Origin: Alphaproteobacteria bacterium
GTDB lineage: Bacteria; Pseudomonadota; Alphaproteobacteria; UBA828
Assembly (NCBI GenBank): GCA_029937205.1
Contig: JAPYQV010000095.1
Location: 1-8,540, forward strand
DNA: 8,540 nucleotides
Direction of reading: 5' to 3'
In this document: in pieces, positions 5,625 to 8,540 of the stretch
How positions within the stretch are numbered: the stretch's first letter is position 1
Layout of the letters: each line of letters begins with the position of its first letter
Notes under the pieces: model-generated
What the model was told of the DNA's origin: nothing
The model's input: the letters and a program-made list of their open reading frames with translations, nothing else
The model's database searches: none
Position numbers and translations under genes: made by a program

Positions 5625-7233
5625 GCTTAAGCTCGATCCGGCGGTTGCGGCGGTAGGCGATCTCGTCGTCACGCCTATCGATCGGTTGAAATTCGCCGTA
5701 CCCGGTGGCGCTCAGGCGCGATGGCGGGATACCTTGGCTGGCGAGATAATTGACAACCTCAATGGCGCGCCCGGCGGACAGCTCCCAATTGGACGGGAAG
5801 CGCGGCGTCTGGATGGGGATGCGGTCGGTATGGCCATCGACCTGCAGGATCCACGGCAAATCCTCCGGGATGCGCTTCATGACGTCTTTCAGCACATTGG
5901 CGAAAGTGCGCAGGCCCTCTTTGCCGGCAGTCCCCAGTTCAGCCGAGCCCGAACCGAACAGCACTTCCGATTGGAAGACAAAGCGGTCGCCGATGATGGT
6001 AAAGCCCTGGCGGCCGGCCAAGACCTGGCGCAGGCGACCGAAAAATTCCGAGCGGTATTCGGCCAGCTCCTCGACTTTGGCGGCCAAGGCCAGATTGAGA
6101 CGCCGTCCCAAATCGGCGATCACCACGTCCTGCTCCGCGGTGGCGGCTTCCGAGACATCAAGCGCCGCCTCGATGCGCGAAAGCTGGACGCGCAGCGCCA
6201 GGACCTGCTGATTGAGCACGCCGATCTGGTCTGATTGCCGTTGGCTCAAATCGCGCGTGGTGACGAGTTGATTTTCCGACAGCAGATAGAGGTCCTGAAG
6301 TTCGCGCAGGCGGATATCGCGGTCGCCGAGCTCTTTCTGGGCGAGAACGGTGCGCTCAATCTCGTCGGAGAGCTGCGTTAACAGCTCGCTCGAGCGGTCG
6401 CGCGCGGCGCTGAACGCAAGATCGAGGGTCGCCTTTTCGCTTTCACTTTCTGCCACCGTGGCGGCGAGTTTTATGGCCTCGTCTTCGCTTCTCAGCAATG
6501 CGACAGCGAGCTGCTTGACCTTGTCCTCACTGATTGTCAGGTCCGAGCTAAGTTGTTTGGTCTCGTCTTCGCTGCGCAGCAAGGTGGCGGCAAGTCTCTT
6601 GGCTTCCGCGTCGCTGATTTTCAATTCCGTGGTGAGAGTCTCAGCCTCGTCCTGGCTGCTCTGCAACGCCGTGGCCAGCTGAAGGACCTCCGCTTCCAGG
6701 TCGCTGCGGACGGTTCGAAGGGTTTCGATATCGCGGCGCATCTGTTCGATGTCGCTCAGCAGGACAGTGATTTTCGCTTCGCTCGCTTCGGCCCGCACGA
6801 GCGCTTCGGAAACCTTGCGATTGGCGTCGGTTGCTTCGGCCAGGGCGGTTTGCGCTTCGGAGGTCATGTCGCGCAGGCGCAGGCGCAGCGTATCGGTTTC
6901 GTCCTCGGACCGCGAGAGTGCCAAGGTGAGGGCGTCGCGCTCTGTCAAAGAACCTTGCAGTTCGGCGGAAAGCTGCGAGATGTTGATTCGCATATCACTG
7001 TTGGATTGGCGTTCGAGCGACAGCAGATCAGCCAATTCCGCAACCTGATGATCAAGCTCGCTCAACGCCTCGCTTTGCTCGGAGACCGAGCGCTGCAAAA
7101 AATATTGCGCCAGCATGTAGACGACGAGCAAAAATATCATGACCAGCAGCAGGGTCGAGAGAACATCGACGAAACCGGGCCAAATGTCGGTCGACGGGCC
7201 GCGGCGGCGGCGCGAGCGGGAGGCGTATGACAT
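5611..7233 (-). CDS. MotB-like protein with long coiled coil and OmpA peptidoglycan-binding domain
   Basis: Predicted inner-membrane protein of 540 residues anchored to the cell wall. A short basic cytoplasmic tail (SRSRRRRG) precedes a MotB-like segment DIWPGFVDVLSTLLLVMIFL (16-35) in a single membrane helix spanning about 20-46. D23 aligns with the proton-binding aspartate of MotB. Residues about 47-395 are almost wholly heptad-like, charged and proline-free, a periplasmic coiled coil far longer than MotB's linker, with six 14-residue repeats at 193-276. The OmpA-like domain (about 415-540) contains SEVLFGSGSAEL (422-433), VDGHTDRIPI (465-474), NWELSAGRA (482-490) and RRNRRIEL (528-535); D470 and R489 are the expected diaminopimelate contacts. 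The ATG is 15 nt after the MotA-like gene, so the two are surely cotranscribed and likely form one stator-like complex. Flagellar MotB is unlikely given the coiled coil and context. Confidence 0.88.
   Translation of the reverse strand: MSYASRSRRRRGPSTDIWPGFVDVLSTLLLVMIFLLVVYMLAQYFLQRSVSEQSEALSELDHQVAELADLLSLERQSNSDMRINISQLSAELQGSLTERDALTLALSRSEDETDTLRLRLRDMTSEAQTALAEATDANRKVSEALVRAEASEAKITVLLSDIEQMRRDIETLRTVRSDLEAEVLQLATALQSSQDEAETLTTELKISDAEAKRLAATLLRSEDETKQLSSDLTISEDKVKQLAVALLRSEDEAIKLAATVAESESEKATLDLAFSAARDRSSELLTQLSDEIERTVLAQKELGDRDIRLRELQDLYLLSENQLVTTRDLSQRQSDQIGVLNQQVLALRVQLSRIEAALDVSEAATAEQDVVIADLGRRLNLALAAKVEELAEYRSEFFGRLRQVLAGRQGFTIIGDRFVFQSEVLFGSGSAELGTAGKEGLRTFANVLKDVMKRIPEDLPWILQVDGHTDRIPIQTPRFPSNWELSAGRAIEVVNYLASQGIPPSRLSATGYGEFQPIDRRDDEIAYRRNRRIELKLTQR
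6406..6657 (-). repeat. Six tandem 14-residue coiled-coil repeats inside the MotB-like gene
   Basis: Residues 193-276 divide into six consecutive 14-mers: SQDEAETLTTELKI, SDAEAKRLAATLLR, SEDETKQLSSDLTI, SEDKVKQLAVALLR, SEDEAIKLAATVAE and SESEKATLDLAFSA. Every unit starts with S and has L at position 8; most have an acidic residue at 2 or 3 and a hydrophobic residue at 12. Two heptads per unit keep the coiled-coil register. At DNA level an 84-bp super-period is still visible: 6478-6540 and 6562-6624 match at roughly 70 percent by eye. This points to past duplication of a 28-residue block. A similar unit, SEDETDTLRLRLRD, occurs alone at residues 109-122. Confidence 0.8.
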
Positions 7234-7248
7234 CGCGGCCGGACCGCG

Positions 7249-8403
7249 CTATTTACGCCCGTCGCGCCGTTCGTTTTCGGCGACGGCCGCGATGGTGCGG
7301 GCGAGCAGCTTAAACTCGCTTCTAAGTTCGTTCACGCTCTGCTCGCGGCCAGCCACCATTTCTTCGAGCAGCCGGTTCACATAGACATCGATGTTGCGCA
7401 AATGTGTGCGGCTGGCCTCGTCGAGCACGACCGGTTGGCGGCCTGATTCGGCCAAGCGCTCCAACACCGGACGCATTTCCATCTGGTTTTCCACCAGCTT
7501 GACCATGAGGTCCTGTTCGGCCCGCATTTGATCCGTGAGCGTCGCCAGCCGCTCGGTGAGCGACAGCAGGTTGGCGCCGGACGAGGCGCGGTTGTTTTCG
7601 CCGCGGACGAGCGTGCGCTGCAGTTCGTCCAGACTGTCGGCGGTGCGTTCCAACAAGGCGCTGACATAGGCCGGGACGGATTGATCGCCGCCCTCAATCG
7701 CGAGCGCGCCGCCGGAAAGACGGGTATGGGAGGACAGCCAATCCTCGATGTCGTTGTAAAAACGGTTCTGTGCCTGCGATGCCTGCAGTTCTAGAAAACC
7801 CAGCACCAGAGAGCCGGCCAGTCCGAAGAGCGAGGAACTGAATGCCGTGCCCATACCGGCCAGCGGTGCTTCCAGGCCACCCTTGAGGTCGTCGAAGGCC
7901 GAGCCCAAATCCTCGCCGCCGACCGACAGTCCGCCGATCACGTCGCCGACGGATGTGACGGTTTGTAAGAGGCCCCAGAAGGTGCCGAGCAGACCGAGAA
8001 AGATGAGGAGGCCGATCAGGTAACGTGCCAGGTCATGGCTTTCGTCGAGCCGGGAGCCGATGCCGTCGAGCACGCTGCGCATGGAAACGGCGCTGAGCGA
8101 CACCCGCCCGTGGCGTTCCGCGATCATGGTGGCAAGCGGCGCCAGCAGACGCGGCGCGCTCTGCACCGATTGGCCGGGCGTGTTGGTGCGGGCGGAAGCC
8201 AGCCACGCCGCCTCCGGTGCGAGGCGCAGTACCTGGCGGTAGGAGAAGACGATGCCGATCAAGAGCACGCCAAGGATCACCCCGTTCAGCGCCGGATTTG
8301 CGAGAAAGGCTTCGAGCAGCGTACCAAACAGGCCGGCGCATATGGCGACGACGATCACCAGGAAGGCGCTCATGCGGATCAGAAAGGGGTGCAGTTCATT
8401 CAT
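7249..8403 (-). CDS. MotA/TolQ/ExbB-like proton channel membrane protein
   Basis: Predicted inner-membrane protein of 384 residues, the ion-channel partner of the downstream MotB-like protein. Four hydrophobic segments lie near 7-34, 39-57, 128-150 and 180-206. The last two carry the family's channel motifs LGLLGTFWGLLQTV (136-149) and PLAGMGTAFSSSLFGLAGSLVLG (180-202), with T141, T148, T186 and S189-S191 available to line the ion path. A cytoplasmic loop of about 70 residues separates helices 2 and 3, and residues about 245-380 form a helical cytoplasmic tail, longer than in TolQ or ExbB. The ATG at 8401-8403 gives a sensible N-terminus, though no clear ribosome binding site precedes it. It lies 26 nt after the preceding gene and 15 nt before the MotB-like gene. 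The pairing of MotA- and MotB-like genes, with no ExbD or TolR, favours a peptidoglycan-anchored motor. The work it does is unknown. Confidence 0.87.
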   Translation of the reverse strand: MNELHPFLIRMSAFLVIVVAICAGLFGTLLEAFLANPALNGVILGVLLIGIVFSYRQVLRLAPEAAWLASARTNTPGQSVQSAPRLLAPLATMIAERHGRVSLSAVSMRSVLDGIGSRLDESHDLARYLIGLLIFLGLLGTFWGLLQTVTSVGDVIGGLSVGGEDLGSAFDDLKGGLEAPLAGMGTAFSSSLFGLAGSLVLGFLELQASQAQNRFYNDIEDWLSSHTRLSGGALAIEGGDQSVPAYVSALLERTADSLDELQRTLVRGENNRASSGANLLSLTERLATLTDQMRAEQDLMVKLVENQMEMRPVLERLAESGRQPVVLDEASRTHLRNIDVYVNRLLEEMVAGREQSVNELRSEFKLLARTIAAVAENERRDGRK

Positions 8404-8429
8404 CGCGGGTAAATCCGGATGCCTTTGAT

Positions 8430-8540
8430 TTAGCGCTGGACCAGGATGACATCCACCCGGTCACTCGTGCCGCTTTCGGATTTGTTGCCCAGCGCGCGGA
8501 CGTCGATCCGCGTCGAGCGCACGCCATGCCCGATCAATTG
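8430..8540 (-). CDS. C-terminal end of a probable OmpA-like domain protein (5' end outside window)
   Basis: Only the last 36 codons and a TAA stop (8430-8432) are present. The visible peptide reads LIGHGVRSTRIDVRALGNKS and ends SDRVDVILVQR. The pattern G-V-x-x-x-R-I-D-V-R-A-L-G followed by an R-V-D-V-I-L strand matches the end of OmpA/MotB C-terminal domains, where the last helix leads into the final beta strand. It lies on the same strand 26 nt upstream of the MotA-like gene, so it is probably the preceding gene of the same operon. That would give the operon two proteins with OmpA-like ends. The frame is too short to appear as an ordinary start-to-stop reading frame, and the family call rests on this tail alone. 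Confidence 0.6.
   Translation of the reverse strand, partial: QLIGHGVRSTRIDVRALGNKSESGTSDRVDVILVQR

Noticed and set aside
5509..6234. Plus-strand open frames opposite the MotB-like gene, and similar frames opposite 6350-7230 and 8035-8412
   Set aside because: They mirror well-supported minus-strand genes, show no recognisable domain and have low-complexity composition typical of shadow frames in GC-rich DNA.
5611..8403. Zorya-type ZorAB defence system
   Set aside because: The long coiled coil is on the MotB-like protein, not on the MotA-like one, and no ZorC, ZorD or ZorE gene is in view.

Overview
The window looks like a GC-rich alphaproteobacterial chromosome segment. Four things point that way: GC-heavy codon use throughout, a cysteine-free 74-residue ribosomal protein L31 of the type common in Alphaproteobacteria, an MsbA-like ABC exporter divergent from rpmE, and a MotA/TolQ-like plus OmpA-like gene pair. 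Nothing marks it as a mobile island: I see no transposase, integrase, tRNA, rRNA or CRISPR array. The exact genus cannot be read from this sequence.

Layout. (1) Positions 1-184 are less GC-rich than the rest and hold the possible C-terminal end of an unrecognised protein plus a short leader. (2) Positions 185-3387 carry a tight plus-strand operon of three genes: an acyl-CoA dehydrogenase, a class III (CaiB/BaiF) CoA-transferase and a two-hotdog MaoC-like hydratase of the itaconyl-/mesaconyl-C4-CoA hydratase type. The gaps are only 13 and 16 nt. Together they could activate a carboxylic acid as its CoA thioester, oxidise it at the alpha-beta bond and hydrate the product, but the substrate is unknown. 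(3) rpmE (L31) lies on the minus strand at 3404-3628, convergent with the operon and preceded by a good sigma70-type promoter. (4) The 169-nt divergent region 3629-3797 contains that promoter and a cluster of direct and inverted repeats that looks like an operator. (5) An MsbA-like ABC exporter half-transporter fills 3798-5624 on the plus strand. (6) From 8540 back to 5611 a minus-strand operon encodes the C-terminus of an OmpA-like protein, a MotA/TolQ/ExbB-like four-helix membrane protein and a MotB-like protein. The last has one transmembrane helix, a very long coiled coil with six 14-residue repeats and a C-terminal OmpA peptidoglycan-binding domain. Its 3' end overlaps the exporter's 3' end by 14 bp.

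The most interesting part is the MotA/MotB-like pair. It has the core parts of an ion-driven stator anchored to peptidoglycan. However, about 350 residues of predicted coiled coil lie between membrane and wall anchor, which is hard to fit into an ordinary periplasm, and no flagellar, Tol or TonB genes are visible nearby. Second are the intergenic repeat cluster and the acyl-CoA dehydrogenase, whose usual C-terminal catalytic glutamate position is a proline while a glutamate sits where isovaleryl-CoA and long-chain acyl-CoA dehydrogenases carry theirs.
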